A DNA stretch of 64,000 nucleotides from NCBI GenBank assembly GCA_026225055.1, contig JAMFSA010000194.1, positions 124,001 through 188,000 of the forward strand, written 5' to 3'. This document shows, one piece after another, positions 17,604 to 25,902 of the stretch. Source of the DNA: Mucilaginibacter xinganensis. GTDB lineage: Bacteria > Bacteroidota > Bacteroidia > Sphingobacteriales > Sphingobacteriaceae. The position numbers and the translations under genes were made by a program. Below the pieces are notes generated by a model. That model had not been told where the DNA came from. It made no database searches and was given only the letters and a program-made list of their open reading frames with translations. Position 1 is the first letter of the stretch. Every line of letters begins with the position of its first letter.

Positions 17604-18818
17604 TTATCGGTTTAGGACAGTTATTTTTTTACCTTCAATTTTGAATTTCACTTCGCCTGTAAGCTCCAGGTTATTTAGAACCTGAGAGGCGTTAGCGAAG
17701 CGTGTAGAGATCGCTGAAAAATGTTTCTTTTTCAGCGCTACGTCCTGGTAAGCCACATCAACATCATACCAGCGGGATAGCTGTTTCATTATATCATCGA
17801 GCGAGGTGCTACTAAACAGGAACTTGCCGTTTTTCCAGGCAAAGGCTTCGTCTGTATCGACTTGATATATTTTAATTTTATCGGAAGCGGTGACTGCTGA
17901 CTGTTCTCCTGGTTTCAAATTGGAAGAAGTGATTGTGTTAGAGATTTTAACCTTCCCTGTCAGCAACGTGGTTTTAACAGCCGGTTCATCGGTATAGGCG
18001 CTAATATTAAATTCCGTTCCAATATCTTCCGTCATTTGATTCCTGACTTTTACACGAAATGGCGATTTGGCGTTATGGACAACCTGGAAATCAGCTTCGC
18101 CACTGATCAATTCTACGGTACGGTCACTTTTATCAAAGTTTTCCGGGAAACGCAATTTGGTATCCGCATTCAGGAAAGCGATACTTCCATCTGAAAACTT
18201 AATCCGGTGCTGGCCGCCGCGTGGTACAATAAGGGTATCATAAAGCATCGTTCCATTGCTTACACCTGAACTACTATAAACCAACTTTCCATCGGCGGCC
18301 TTAGTGATGGTGGTAGTTCCTGACTTTGCCAGCAACCCATTTTTAGCATCCGTAACGACCAGTAACTGACCACTAGCCATTTTCAGAACCGCTTTGTTAC
18401 TTCCGGGAGCAACATCATGTTCTATTTGAGCCACTTGCCTGGTGTTCTTTGATTTATGCAAAAGGAAATAGCCTCCTACTGTAAATAATAACAAAATTGA
18501 AGCTGCTGCTGTGATACGCGGCCAAAGTCGACGGACGTTTGCATAGGAAGGTGGTATCGCATGTTCCGCTTGGTCATTTTTTGATTGTAGCACATGCTGC
18601 AGCATCCTGAGCTCAGCACCCGGAGGAAAGTATTCCGTTGCACTACCTTCTGTCGAGGATAGAGTATCCTGTGCGTATACCTCGTTCATAAAATCGCGGA
18701 TTTCGTCATCGTACTGATGACTATCAATCAGCAAATAGAATTCTTCCAATTCCTCCGGAGAGGATTGTCTGTTATAATACTGGTTAAGTAAATAAGTAAA
18801 TCTTTCCTGCATCGGCAT
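17604..18818 (-). CDS. fecR: FecR-family anti-sigma factor
   Basis: A 404-residue inner-membrane protein. An N-terminal cytoplasmic sigma-binding region (about 1-100) is followed by one transmembrane helix (RITAAASILLLFTVGGYFLL, near 101-120) and the periplasmic FecR domain with DTLIVPRGGQHRIKFSDGS, ISGEADFQV and FRVKVRNQMTEDIGTEFNI. The C-terminal DUF4974-like part (FSSTSLDDIMKQLSRWYDVDV) should meet the STN domain of SusC. It lies 94 bp downstream of the sigma gene and 187 bp upstream of susC, the usual order for an ECF-controlled SusCD locus. Confidence 0.95.
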   Translation of the reverse strand: MPMQERFTYLLNQYYNRQSSPEELEEFYLLIDSHQYDDEIRDFMNEVYAQDTLSSTEGSATEYFPPGAELRMLQHVLQSKNDQAEHAIPPSYANVRRLWPRITAAASILLLFTVGGYFLLHKSKNTRQVAQIEHDVAPGSNKAVLKMASGQLLVVTDAKNGLLAKSGTTTITKAADGKLVYSSSGVSNGTMLYDTLIVPRGGQHRIKFSDGSIAFLNADTKLRFPENFDKSDRTVELISGEADFQVVHNAKSPFRVKVRNQMTEDIGTEFNISAYTDEPAVKTTLLTGKVKISNTITSSNLKPGEQSAVTASDKIKIYQVDTDEAFAWKNGKFLFSSTSLDDIMKQLSRWYDVDVAYQDVALKKKHFSAISTRFANASQVLNNLELTGEVKFKIEGKKITVLNR

Positions 18819-18912
18819 GACATTGACCAGAAAGGTATTTCCCCTCTTTTATGTACAGAGTGTTACAGGAACGAAAAGGTAGTAATGAAAATTAAAAAAA
18901 ATGAAAAAAAAA

Positions 18913-19512
18913 TCAATGCAATAAAAAGGGAGTGGTTAGAACCAGGACAATTCCGACGTTCAGGCGGGTGGCCAAATCTTTTTCAATAAACTGCACAGCT
19001 AATTGGATATGCTTTTTTACTGTAAGCTCGGAGAGGCCGAGTTGAGTGGCAATCTCTGCATATTTCAGCCGGTCGTGCCTGCTCAATTGGTAAACCTTTT
19101 TTTGCTGTGGGGGGAGTTTAGCTACTGCTTCCTCGATCAGTGAACGATAAGCTTCTGTTGGGTTTTCCAGGCTGTCATGCTCGGCCTGAACCGCCAACTC
19201 ATGTTCAAGACGACTAACCGCTGCTTTTTCCGATGCGATCTTTTTGAGCTGGGCAAATGCTTCATTCCTACACAACACAAAAATATAATTTCCAAAATTA
19301 TTAATTTGAACAATGCTTTCCCGGCGCAGCCAGATCTTCACAAAAGCGTCTTGAACGATCTCTTCTGTTACATGGGTAGATTGCGTCATATTAAATACAA
19401 ATCTCCCGAGCGGCTTGTAGTAATGATAGAATAAACTGGTGAAGGCACTCTCATCCCCAACCGCTATCTGCGATAACAGCCAACTTTCGTTTGGAAGGGG
19501 TTTAACAGCCAT
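18913..19512 (-). CDS. ECF-type RNA polymerase sigma-70 factor
   Basis: A 199-residue sigma factor with region 2 (TSLFYHYYKPLGRFVFNM, EEIVQDAFVKIWLRRE) and region 4 (LPPQQKKVYQLSRHDRLKYAEI, LSELTVKKHIQLAVQFI). It belongs to the Bacteroidota group paired with FecR and SusC. When SusC binds its ligand the signal passes through FecR and frees this sigma factor to transcribe the locus. The C-terminal tail (VGIVLVLTTPFLLH) is hydrophobic, as is common in this group. No other regulator lies in region 1, so it is the probable switch for the genes at 1-17416. Confidence 0.95.
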   Translation of the reverse strand: MAVKPLPNESWLLSQIAVGDESAFTSLFYHYYKPLGRFVFNMTQSTHVTEEIVQDAFVKIWLRRESIVQINNFGNYIFVLCRNEAFAQLKKIASEKAAVSRLEHELAVQAEHDSLENPTEAYRSLIEEAVAKLPPQQKKVYQLSRHDRLKYAEIATQLGLSELTVKKHIQLAVQFIEKDLATRLNVGIVLVLTTPFLLH

Positions 19513-19960
19513 ATTTATTATATCGTTTATGCTTAAATATACAAAAAAATACGGATCAATATTAAAAATAATTTATCAGATTGTCATTATAATGAATACT
19601 TTACCCTTCGCTCTAAGTAATGCCATCAACGACGGCGATATTCCCGGCCATAGGACGTTATACGCGACGCTCTTCATTGGCAAGACCGGCAGTCAACTGC
19701 GACGCGACCTCCACGGTTTTTCACCTAACCTGAATTGGGTTGCTCCTAAACAAATGAGTGGTATCACTGACGGGGTGGACGGATTGCGTAATTATTAGCA
19801 AAAGTTTGCTGGTAAGTGCGGACCTGTTTCTGAACCCGCGGTGATACAGAACGAAATTGTCGATCACTTCCGCCTAGGCGCTCATCGAAGTGCCGCCTAT
19901 ATTTTCAACTGTCAGCATGAAGCGAAACTATATAATTTCTTATGGATGTCGCCCAAATCC
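19513..19960. other. Intergenic stretch, no supported gene
   Basis: About 450 bp between the PIN gene's 3' end and the sigma gene's 5' end. It should hold the sigma-factor promoter and the end of the operon entering from the right. A plus-strand frame at about 19592-19798 has no family resemblance, no convincing start context and no neighbours on that strand, so I do not call it a gene. Confidence 0.5.
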
Positions 19961-20590
19961 TTAAAGATGCTTTTGTCTTTTAGCTACCTGGGCAGCCAGT
20001 ACCACATCCATTTTATGATCTTGAATCATACGGGAATTGTAAGTGGCTAAACGGATATTGGTATTATAGTAGTCGCGGTCGTTGGTCACCAGTATAGCCT
20101 GATGTTCTATAACCGTATGTAAAATATGGTTATCATTGAAATCAAGTTTTCTGGGATCAAAGTCAACCAATTTTTCGTAAGTATCCAGTACCGACAACTT
20201 AACCACATCCACAGCATTCGCAATATCCTCAAAATCCGATTTGATGTTCTCAAAAGCGGTTACAAACTCATCAGATTTCCGATAGATATACTTATAGTAC
20301 TTGTTAAAATCCGCTTCAGCAGCTTTGCCTCCCTGGTCCCATTCCACCCTGGCTCTGTAGCGCAGCAATTTATTAAAAACCTCGCTGAGCTGAAGATCGG
20401 TGGTTAATATCCGTGTTGCGGGATTAGTTTCAGCCTGCCTGACCACTTTGCCCAGGAAACTCAGGAAAGGTCCATAATTATTTTCATCATCCGGAAGACC
20501 GAGCTGCGGAAGCAAAATATTAGAGTCGAAAATATAAAAGCAGCCTTCCGGGCTGCTTTTCATTTGCAAATTGATCAGTTCAAATGCCAT
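19961..20590 (-). CDS. PIN-like domain protein (putative ribonuclease)
   Basis: About 209 residues from the ATG at 20588-20590, which follows the stop of the upstream gene by 2 bp; the longer frame to 20653 would overlap that gene. PIN-fold acidic positions are visible: Asp22 in IFDSNILLPQL, Glu in LQLSEVFNKLL, Asp in LDFNDNHILHTVIEH and Asp in ILVTNDRDYYN. This is the usual order of the metal-binding residues of PIN nucleases. A 60-residue helical stretch lies between the second and third motifs. No antitoxin gene is adjacent. Instead it follows a DUF4325 STAS-like gene and a STAS/HATPase gene, which suggests an effector controlled by partner switching (inference). Confidence 0.75.
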   Translation of the reverse strand: MAFELINLQMKSSPEGCFYIFDSNILLPQLGLPDDENNYGPFLSFLGKVVRQAETNPATRILTTDLQLSEVFNKLLRYRARVEWDQGGKAAEADFNKYYKYIYRKSDEFVTAFENIKSDFEDIANAVDVVKLSVLDTYEKLVDFDPRKLDFNDNHILHTVIEHQAILVTNDRDYYNTNIRLATYNSRMIQDHKMDVVLAAQVAKRQKHL

Positions 20591-20592
20591 TA

Positions 20593-20925
20593 TCAGGCGT
20601 GCGCTTCTTCCCGGTAAGCCTGGAAATTGGTCCGGTTGATCACATTGATCCACATATCTTTATACTTGCTGTCGAAGTTAAGTATCTGGTTGTGTTCTGC
20701 CGGTACGATTAAATTAAGCATAGCTTCTTCGCCAAGCTCGTTAAGCAGCTTTCCAAAGGAAGCATTTAAGAATAAGGTGGTACACCTTTTTACATCCCGG
20801 AAGGATACCTGCACGGGTGCTTTGTCGTGATCTAATGCATCCTTGATCACCTGATAGACCATCAAGCCATCATCGTGTAATGATGCGTTCTGACTATTGA
20901 GTACGTCGTGAATCTTGATTAACAT
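20593..20925 (-). CDS. DUF4325 STAS-like domain protein
   Basis: A 110-residue soluble protein. The core APVQVSFRDVKRCTTLFLNASFGKLL fits the DUF4325 (STAS-like) pattern of a beta strand ending in a polar loop, then an S/T-rich turn and helix. In STAS proteins that turn carries the phosphorylated Ser/Thr; here CTT or NAS occupy the position. The partner in such systems is an HATPase-type kinase, and one is encoded immediately upstream (99 bp gap). The stop at 20593-20595 almost touches the PIN start. The family assignment is from memory of the motif, not a search. Confidence 0.65.
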   Translation of the reverse strand: MLIKIHDVLNSQNASLHDDGLMVYQVIKDALDHDKAPVQVSFRDVKRCTTLFLNASFGKLLNELGEEAMLNLIVPAEHNQILNFDSKYKDMWINVINRTNFQAYREEAHA

Positions 20926-21024
20926 AGATAAATTTTAATGTGTGTGTTTCGTGTATATGTACTTTAACGTATAATACGGTGATATAGTTTTTATCAGCAA
21001 TGAGTTCCGCAAAGATAAGCTAAA

Positions 21025-21918
21025 TCACCCATATCTTAAACTCAGGTCTGAAATTAGTTTATTTTTGCTAAAAATCAAATTAATTGTTGCTCCAACGCAA
21101 AAATATGGCATTTCAACGGTTTCTATTTGCGCTTTCACGCCCGCCAGGCTTTGCCAGCCCCCATAGCCTGAAAAAACCTGAATATGCCCGTTATTGGTCT
21201 CCAGATAGTTTCGGATATTAATCAAACCTTTACCCCCGGGGGCATCCGGCTTCGTGCTGTTCCCGTTCATTGCCCATTGGATCGCGTCAGTATGCGTGCT
21301 GATTTGCTCAGGCTGTACTTTTTTTATTTTTGGAAAGAAGCCCTCTCCCAGGTCAGCAATCGTGAATTTCAGGATCTCGTCTTTCGGAAAGTATTGCCCG
21401 CAAACGAAAAACGGCAGTTTAGTTTCCGCATGTTTATGAATATTGCCATAAAGCTCAGTCAGGTCATCGATGATCTTTTCCCTGCCTAATTCCGTCAGTT
21501 CCGGCATGCCTTTATGTACCAGCAACTCGTCAGCCAGGTAGTTCAGAAAGCTTTCCTTTTCGTTGGGATAAAAAGCCCGGAACCGTACACAGTCATTGTC
21601 TTTGGGGCGTTCGGTGTTCAGTTTCAAAAATTCGTTGGCAAATAAAACATCGCATTTTTCTGCCACATCAATAGCGTTGATCGTAAAGACAAGGTTGTTT
21701 TCTCTTTGCAGTGAATATAAGATAATGCCAAACAGCGCGCATAAGTTACCATCGATCCCCTTAATGTTGTCCAGGCTGATCACAATGGTGCGGTTTTTAT
21801 ATTTCTTTGCCCGTTCATGGAAATCCCACAATTTCTTGATGCCGGTTATGCTGGTGCCAATATGGCCGCTTCCTAGTGGCAAGGTTTTTACATTAGCGAT
21901 CGTTGTGCTTTCGGCCAT
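21025..21918 (-). CDS. STAS-like/HATPase fusion, partner-switching kinase-like ATP-binding protein
   Basis: A 297-residue soluble protein. Residues about 1-110 look like a STAS/MlaB-like fold (RTIVISLDNIKGIDGNLCALFG). Residues about 140-290 are a GHKL ATPase: N-box in DDLTELYGNIHKHAE, G1 box in FTIADLGEGFF and G2 box in GGKGLINIRNYL. No HisKA dimerisation domain or phospho-His is present, so it is closer to SpoIIAB/RsbW/RsbT than to two-component kinases. It could phosphorylate the DUF4325 protein encoded next. The gene begins 33 bp after the lipoprotein stop, joining the signalling trio to the envelope genes upstream. Confidence 0.8.
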   Translation of the reverse strand: MAESTTIANVKTLPLGSGHIGTSITGIKKLWDFHERAKKYKNRTIVISLDNIKGIDGNLCALFGIILYSLQRENNLVFTINAIDVAEKCDVLFANEFLKLNTERPKDNDCVRFRAFYPNEKESFLNYLADELLVHKGMPELTELGREKIIDDLTELYGNIHKHAETKLPFFVCGQYFPKDEILKFTIADLGEGFFPKIKKVQPEQISTHTDAIQWAMNGNSTKPDAPGGKGLINIRNYLETNNGHIQVFSGYGGWQSLAGVKAQIETVEMPYFCVGATINLIFSKNKLISDLSLRYG

Positions 21919-21951
21919 AGATTACATAAAACGCTAAGATAAACATTTAAC

Positions 21952-22647
21952 TTATTTAATTAACAGGTTGATTGACCGCCTGATCGTGTCACCGCTTGCA
22001 CTCAGGGTTTTTGCCTGCAAAGTAAAATTACCGGTGACCTTAAATGGATTCGTTACCGTTATTGCACCGATATGAGCGGCAGAATTCACAAATGCAGGGT
22101 AAACCAACGTATTCGGCGTTATGGCAAACCATATCCTTGCTGGATCGGAAGGGACGCCCCGGCCAGTATTACGGAATAATGTAGTCGTGATATTAATCGT
22201 CTGGGTTGTGTCCACGCTGTAATGATCGGCAGTCACCAGCAGGTCGTCCGGCAGGGCGGGTACAAAATGAATCAGCGTATCGATAGTAGCGGCATGAATG
22301 GCCGCACTGATGCCCGCATCGCCGGCAACCGCCGACCTGATCCCAGCCTGCGCGTGGCCGTAGGCATCTGCTGTCACGCTGATGGTCGTTTTGCCGTTGG
22401 TAAAGGTACCCAGGCTGGTCGTGAAGATCACCACCCGGTTAATTGTGTCCGCTTCCGGGTTGATCTGGATATTGATCAGGCTGAGGGTCGCCGTATCCGC
22501 CTCGGGCGCCAGGTTACTGATGGTCCCGAATTTAATGATCCCGGCAATGCCAACATCTTTTTTATTCCCGAGGGAATAAACTTCGTCGTCCCTTTTGCAG
22601 GAGAAGAGGCAGGATAATAAAGCTGCCAGGATAATATATCTTTTCAT
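21952..22647 (-). CDS. Lipoprotein with Ig-like (Big_1/invasin-type) repeats, unknown role
   Basis: A 231-residue lipoprotein with lipobox LFSC at residues 14-17. The mature part is beta-rich and contains two repeats that resemble bacterial Ig-like domains: VVIFTTSLGTFTNGKTTISVTADAYGHA and the later ITTTLFRNTGRGVPSDPARIW. The pattern T(S/D)LGTF..GK...T.AyG.A is typical of invasin/intimin-type Big_1 domains. No catalytic motif is seen. It is the last of the envelope genes before the signalling trio, 12 bp from the gene upstream of it. Confidence 0.65.
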   Translation of the reverse strand: MKRYIILAALLSCLFSCKRDDEVYSLGNKKDVGIAGIIKFGTISNLAPEADTATLSLINIQINPEADTINRVVIFTTSLGTFTNGKTTISVTADAYGHAQAGIRSAVAGDAGISAAIHAATIDTLIHFVPALPDDLLVTADHYSVDTTQTINITTTLFRNTGRGVPSDPARIWFAITPNTLVYPAFVNSAAHIGAITVTNPFKVTGNFTLQAKTLSASGDTIRRSINLLIK

Positions 22648-22658
22648 AGAAGCTCCAA

Positions 22659-23003
22659 TTAATAAGTGAAAGAAGCCGGCGCGGAAGCACTGGAACCGGT
22701 TGCGGTAACGCCTGTCAGTGATGCGTTCAATATATTGGCACCGCCATGATCGGTAATAACGTTGATCGTTACGCTGCCGGCCATGTTTTGCAGGGCCAGT
22801 GGGAAGTCCTTCGAAGGGAAGGCAACGCTCAGCCCTCCGCCGGCGATAACCGCTTCGCCGCCGCTGTCCGCAATGCTGAAAGTTAGGGTTACCTGGTTTT
22901 CGGCCGCGCCGGATACGTAACCATCGTAAGTAAAATTAACGGTATTGGCACCCTTTTTTAAGTTGAAAGGGTTCAAAACAAGATTTGCTAAGTAAATGGC
23001 CAT
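22659..23003 (-). CDS. Small beta-rich protein of unknown function
   Basis: A 114-residue protein without a signal peptide or Cys residues. It starts MAIYLANLVLNPFNLKKG and is rich in Gly, Ala, Ser, Thr and Val with alternating hydrophobic residues, consistent with a single beta-sandwich. I do not recognise the family. It lies 8 bp downstream of the beta-barrel-like gene and 12 bp upstream of the Ig-like lipoprotein, so it is almost surely co-transcribed with both. The lack of any export signal next to a lipoprotein and a barrel is odd. Confidence 0.6.
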   Translation of the reverse strand: MAIYLANLVLNPFNLKKGANTVNFTYDGYVSGAAENQVTLTFSIADSGGEAVIAGGGLSVAFPSKDFPLALQNMAGSVTINVITDHGGANILNASLTGVTATGSSASAPASFTY

Positions 23004-23010
23004 GATATTT

Positions 23011-24486
23011 TTATTTTAAGAGTGAGGTTCCGATGCCGGAAAAAAGTGATTTAGCGTCCAGATCGACTGAAAACGAGACAAATGGGCTTAAAGACGTATA
23101 ATAACGGTTAGGCGTTATGACCGGATCCTGATCATAACGATAATGCACGAAACAGCCCGCGTTGAACTTAAAGAACGATACGATACGGTACCCCAGGCCT
23201 AATACCAGCGCCTGGTCGCCAATCAGGCCTTTTCGGACATTGGCTTCGGCTACCGAGCCTAAGCTCAAGCCGACCAGAATCGAGGTACGGACGCCGAACG
23301 AATTCCAGCCTGAATAATGGTTGAGCGGTACGCCCTTGTCTATTGGCCGCAGGTAAATATTTACGCCCGAGTAGGCAAGACCTCTGTCGATCCGGGATAC
23401 ATAGGCGTACCCCAGGTCAAGAGTCACATAAAGTTGGGCGCTTTTCAAGAAGTCGCTGCTATAAGTTGGCGCGCTCATGTCGCTGAAATTAGTATTCGGG
23501 AGCGTAACGCCGTTCACAAATAAGTTATACAAGGCTTTGCTTGCCGCTTTGATCTCGGGCAAGGCGTTGGTTATGTTGCGGGTGTAGGCGACAACCATAC
23601 CGTGGTTGGCATTGTTAAGCGCAGCGTCGGCCGTAACTATGCCCTGGAACAATGTGGTCAGGGCCGCTACCTCCGCATCGGTCACGGTGCCGTAATTGGT
23701 GGACATCACTCTATCGGTAGCTGTTTTAAGTTGTGGTAAGGCCGCTGCACTCACGGCCTGTTTGAGGTCGGCGGCATTAAAGAGGACTATGCGCAGCGCA
23801 TCATTCAGATCCCTGACCTCGGCAGTAATCTTCAAATCATCCGGAGCTTTGAATTTATATTTCGGGTTGACCTGCGCGACACCCTGCGTGATCAATGAGA
23901 CAATGGCTGCTTTGTCCTGGCTGATGATCGCAGGCGGTGTAAGCTGGGTGGATAAGATTGATTGCGCCAGCACCTGGACAGATCCGGTAATAGCCGAATT
24001 TTGCAAAAGAGCGTTTAGGAGCGCATTCTGCTCGTCTGCGGTAAGCGGTCGTTCCGTTCCGGTTTCAATGGAAACCTGGTAATCAGTATTCGGTAACAAA
24101 CGAATGATTTCAGAGATATCAGCCGTCAACACGGTATTGTCGCCCGCGGGACGGTTCCATTTCGCCAGGTCGAATTCAAATGTTCCGGGCTTGAGGTTAT
24201 CCAGTGTAAAAGTGCCTCCTTTTTTGGTATTGATGTTATCTGTATTGAAACGCAACACTTTGACCTGGATATAACTGATCGTCGCTGGTATTTCGGTGAA
24301 ATGAATAGTGAACGCCTTATCAAAAGGCATAAGCTTATCGAACTTTAAATAATTCTGGTCCGTCGATTTAAAACTATAATTGACCACCGGCGGGTCGTCA
24401 GTTGCGGATGCAGGGTTAGCGGCAGTCTGCGCGAACGCCGTCAGGTTGAGCAGTAAAGCGGCAATCGCCAGGTAAAGTATTTTCAT
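23011..24486 (-). CDS. Secreted protein with C-terminal beta-barrel-like region, unknown function
   Basis: A 491-residue protein with a clear signal peptide (MKILYLAIAALLLNLTAFAQ). Residues about 30-140 are beta-rich, about 150-340 are Ala/Leu/Asn-rich helices, and about 345-491 show alternating aromatic/hydrophobic strands (YVTLDLGYAYVSRI, LAYSGVNIYLRPI, ALVLGLGYRIVSFF, FNAGCFVHYRY) that resemble an outer-membrane barrel. It could anchor the other products of the operon at the outer membrane. No family is recognised. Its neighbours are 2 bp (upstream) and 7 bp (downstream) away. Confidence 0.6.
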   Translation of the reverse strand: MKILYLAIAALLLNLTAFAQTAANPASATDDPPVVNYSFKSTDQNYLKFDKLMPFDKAFTIHFTEIPATISYIQVKVLRFNTDNINTKKGGTFTLDNLKPGTFEFDLAKWNRPAGDNTVLTADISEIIRLLPNTDYQVSIETGTERPLTADEQNALLNALLQNSAITGSVQVLAQSILSTQLTPPAIISQDKAAIVSLITQGVAQVNPKYKFKAPDDLKITAEVRDLNDALRIVLFNAADLKQAVSAAALPQLKTATDRVMSTNYGTVTDAEVAALTTLFQGIVTADAALNNANHGMVVAYTRNITNALPEIKAASKALYNLFVNGVTLPNTNFSDMSAPTYSSDFLKSAQLYVTLDLGYAYVSRIDRGLAYSGVNIYLRPIDKGVPLNHYSGWNSFGVRTSILVGLSLGSVAEANVRKGLIGDQALVLGLGYRIVSFFKFNAGCFVHYRYDQDPVITPNRYYTSLSPFVSFSVDLDAKSLFSGIGTSLLK

Positions 24487-24488
24487 GA

Positions 24489-25286
24489 TCAGGGGTTGAG
24501 TTTAACGGTTTTCATTAAGGTGTCGCTGGCCGACTTATAGATCTGGGTCAGGTAATAATTGTACTTCGTGGTAACGGTCACCGGTTTTTTCAGGTGAAAA
24601 GACAAATCATACCGGCCATGCGCCAGTGGGTGCTTGAATGCATCCACCGGGATAGCCGAGGCCAGGCTTTGCCCTTTTGCGAGGCGGAATGTTAACTGGG
24701 TGCTGTCGCTGGTAAAACCCGAAACGTCAATATCTGTAATAGCGCTGCTGTCTTTTCCGGTGCTGAGCGTCCAGCTGGCTTTGAAATTGACCTGCACGGC
24801 TTTCGGTGACTCCGGCTTGATGCTCTCAACCACGCCGATGGGGAAAAGGCCCATGCCGGCGACCATCATCACCGATGCAGAAAGGATCAGCGCATGGGAC
24901 CTGAAATTGGAACGGTTAAAGGTCTTTTGAATTGAGGCGGCGCTGCTGCCCTCATCGATACTTTTAGAAACCAGCGTGATCGCCAGCGTTGCGAAGGCAT
25001 AAGCCAGTAGCAACAACAATAGCGCACCGCCCAATAAAAGCAGGTTACCAGTATCAATCTTCGGATCCTTGAAGAGTACGCCAACAATCGTTGCCGAAGA
25101 GCTCAAGGTAAAGAACCACTTGATTGCATTCTGCAGGCTGTCGACCTGCTTTTGCAGGCGGTCTTCGGAACCATTGATCCAGGTGCGAGAAAGCGCGAAC
25201 CAGTCCCATTGGCCGATGGGCTGCCGTGCAGGGTCAACATTTTGGCCGACCTTTACCCCGACTTGAGGGTTGACTGTTTTCGCCAT
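24489..25286 (-). CDS. Inner-membrane protein, two helices, unknown function
   Basis: About 265 residues from the ATG at 25284-25286; the longer frame overlaps the upstream gene, whose stop is at 25288. Two or three hydrophobic helices are visible: WFFTLSSSATIVGVLF, LLLLGGALLLLLLAYAFATLA and, after a basic loop, ALILSASVMMVAGMGLFPIGV. The C-terminal ~110 residues are a beta-rich domain, probably periplasmic (FHLKKPVTVTTKYNYYLTQI). A coiled-coil-like stretch (SEDRLQKQVDSLQNAIK) precedes the first helix. The layout suits a sensor or a link between compartments, but no known domain is seen. Confidence 0.6.
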   Translation of the reverse strand: MAKTVNPQVGVKVGQNVDPARQPIGQWDWFALSRTWINGSEDRLQKQVDSLQNAIKWFFTLSSSATIVGVLFKDPKIDTGNLLLLGGALLLLLLAYAFATLAITLVSKSIDEGSSAASIQKTFNRSNFRSHALILSASVMMVAGMGLFPIGVVESIKPESPKAVQVNFKASWTLSTGKDSSAITDIDVSGFTSDSTQLTFRLAKGQSLASAIPVDAFKHPLAHGRYDLSFHLKKPVTVTTKYNYYLTQIYKSASDTLMKTVKLNP

Positions 25287-25287
25287 T

Positions 25288-25635
25288 TTATTTGGTTTTA
25301 TATTCGCAGCAGGAACCGCAATTACTACAACAAAGGGTGATCGTCTGGGCAGCTTTTTGTAAGCCTTCTTCCGCATCTAAATCGACCGAAGCATGCCTGA
25401 GCGTAAAGTTCGCTAATGAGCCGTTAAGGGTTTCCTGGCCGGCCATGGTAAAGGCTTTCGACTGGCTGCTGCTCGTCAGGGAGGAGATGCGCGAAAGTGA
25501 TAGATCGTTGATTCGGCCGCTGTCTTCAAAAGAAAGCCGGAGATGGTCTTGCCCGTTAACATGGCTGACCAAAGCCATAATAGGCCCTTGCGGTGTGAGG
25601 ATGTTGTTGCAGCCGCAACATTTGTAACTTGGCAT
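25288..25635 (-). CDS. Small Cys-rich protein, first gene of the eight-gene run
   Basis: A 115-residue protein with Cys clusters at both ends: YKCCGCNN near residues 5-12 and LCCSNCGSCCEYKTK at the end. The middle is polar and Cys-free. The two CxxC-like groups could together bind Zn or an Fe-S centre, or form a zinc ribbon split by an insertion. There is no signal peptide, which fits a cytoplasmic metal site. It is followed after 1 bp by the membrane protein. No family recognised. Confidence 0.6.
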   Translation of the reverse strand: MPSYKCCGCNNILTPQGPIMALVSHVNGQDHLRLSFEDSGRINDLSLSRISSLTSSSQSKAFTMAGQETLNGSLANFTLRHASVDLDAEEGLQKAAQTITLCCSNCGSCCEYKTK

Positions 25636-25902
25636 AAGGTTGGTTTTATGGTTTAAATATAAATACTAAATAACTGACTATCAATAGCCCGAGGTTATTT
25701 TTTTTTAAATAGGCGGATCAAGCAGCACGGTGACTAAACCAGTGACTCTCTGGCAAGGTTATTTCTTTTTCAGCGCTCAACTTTCCCTTACTTTCCCCTC
25801 GATTGATTTCGGTGTTCAGGTTGACCAGCCAGAGGGAGACCGGGGGAAAGTTGAATCCAGGAACCGCATTAATTTTGCGGCTTAAATTTTAAACCCAAAA
25901 TC

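Noticed and set aside
19592..19798. Plus-strand frame upstream of the PIN operon end
   Set aside because: No similarity to any family, no co-directional neighbour, and it overlaps the promoter region of the sigma factor.
22222..22617. Plus-strand frame of 131 codons
   Set aside because: It lies antisense inside the Ig-like lipoprotein gene, which has a lipobox and fits the operon; the frame has no domain or start context.
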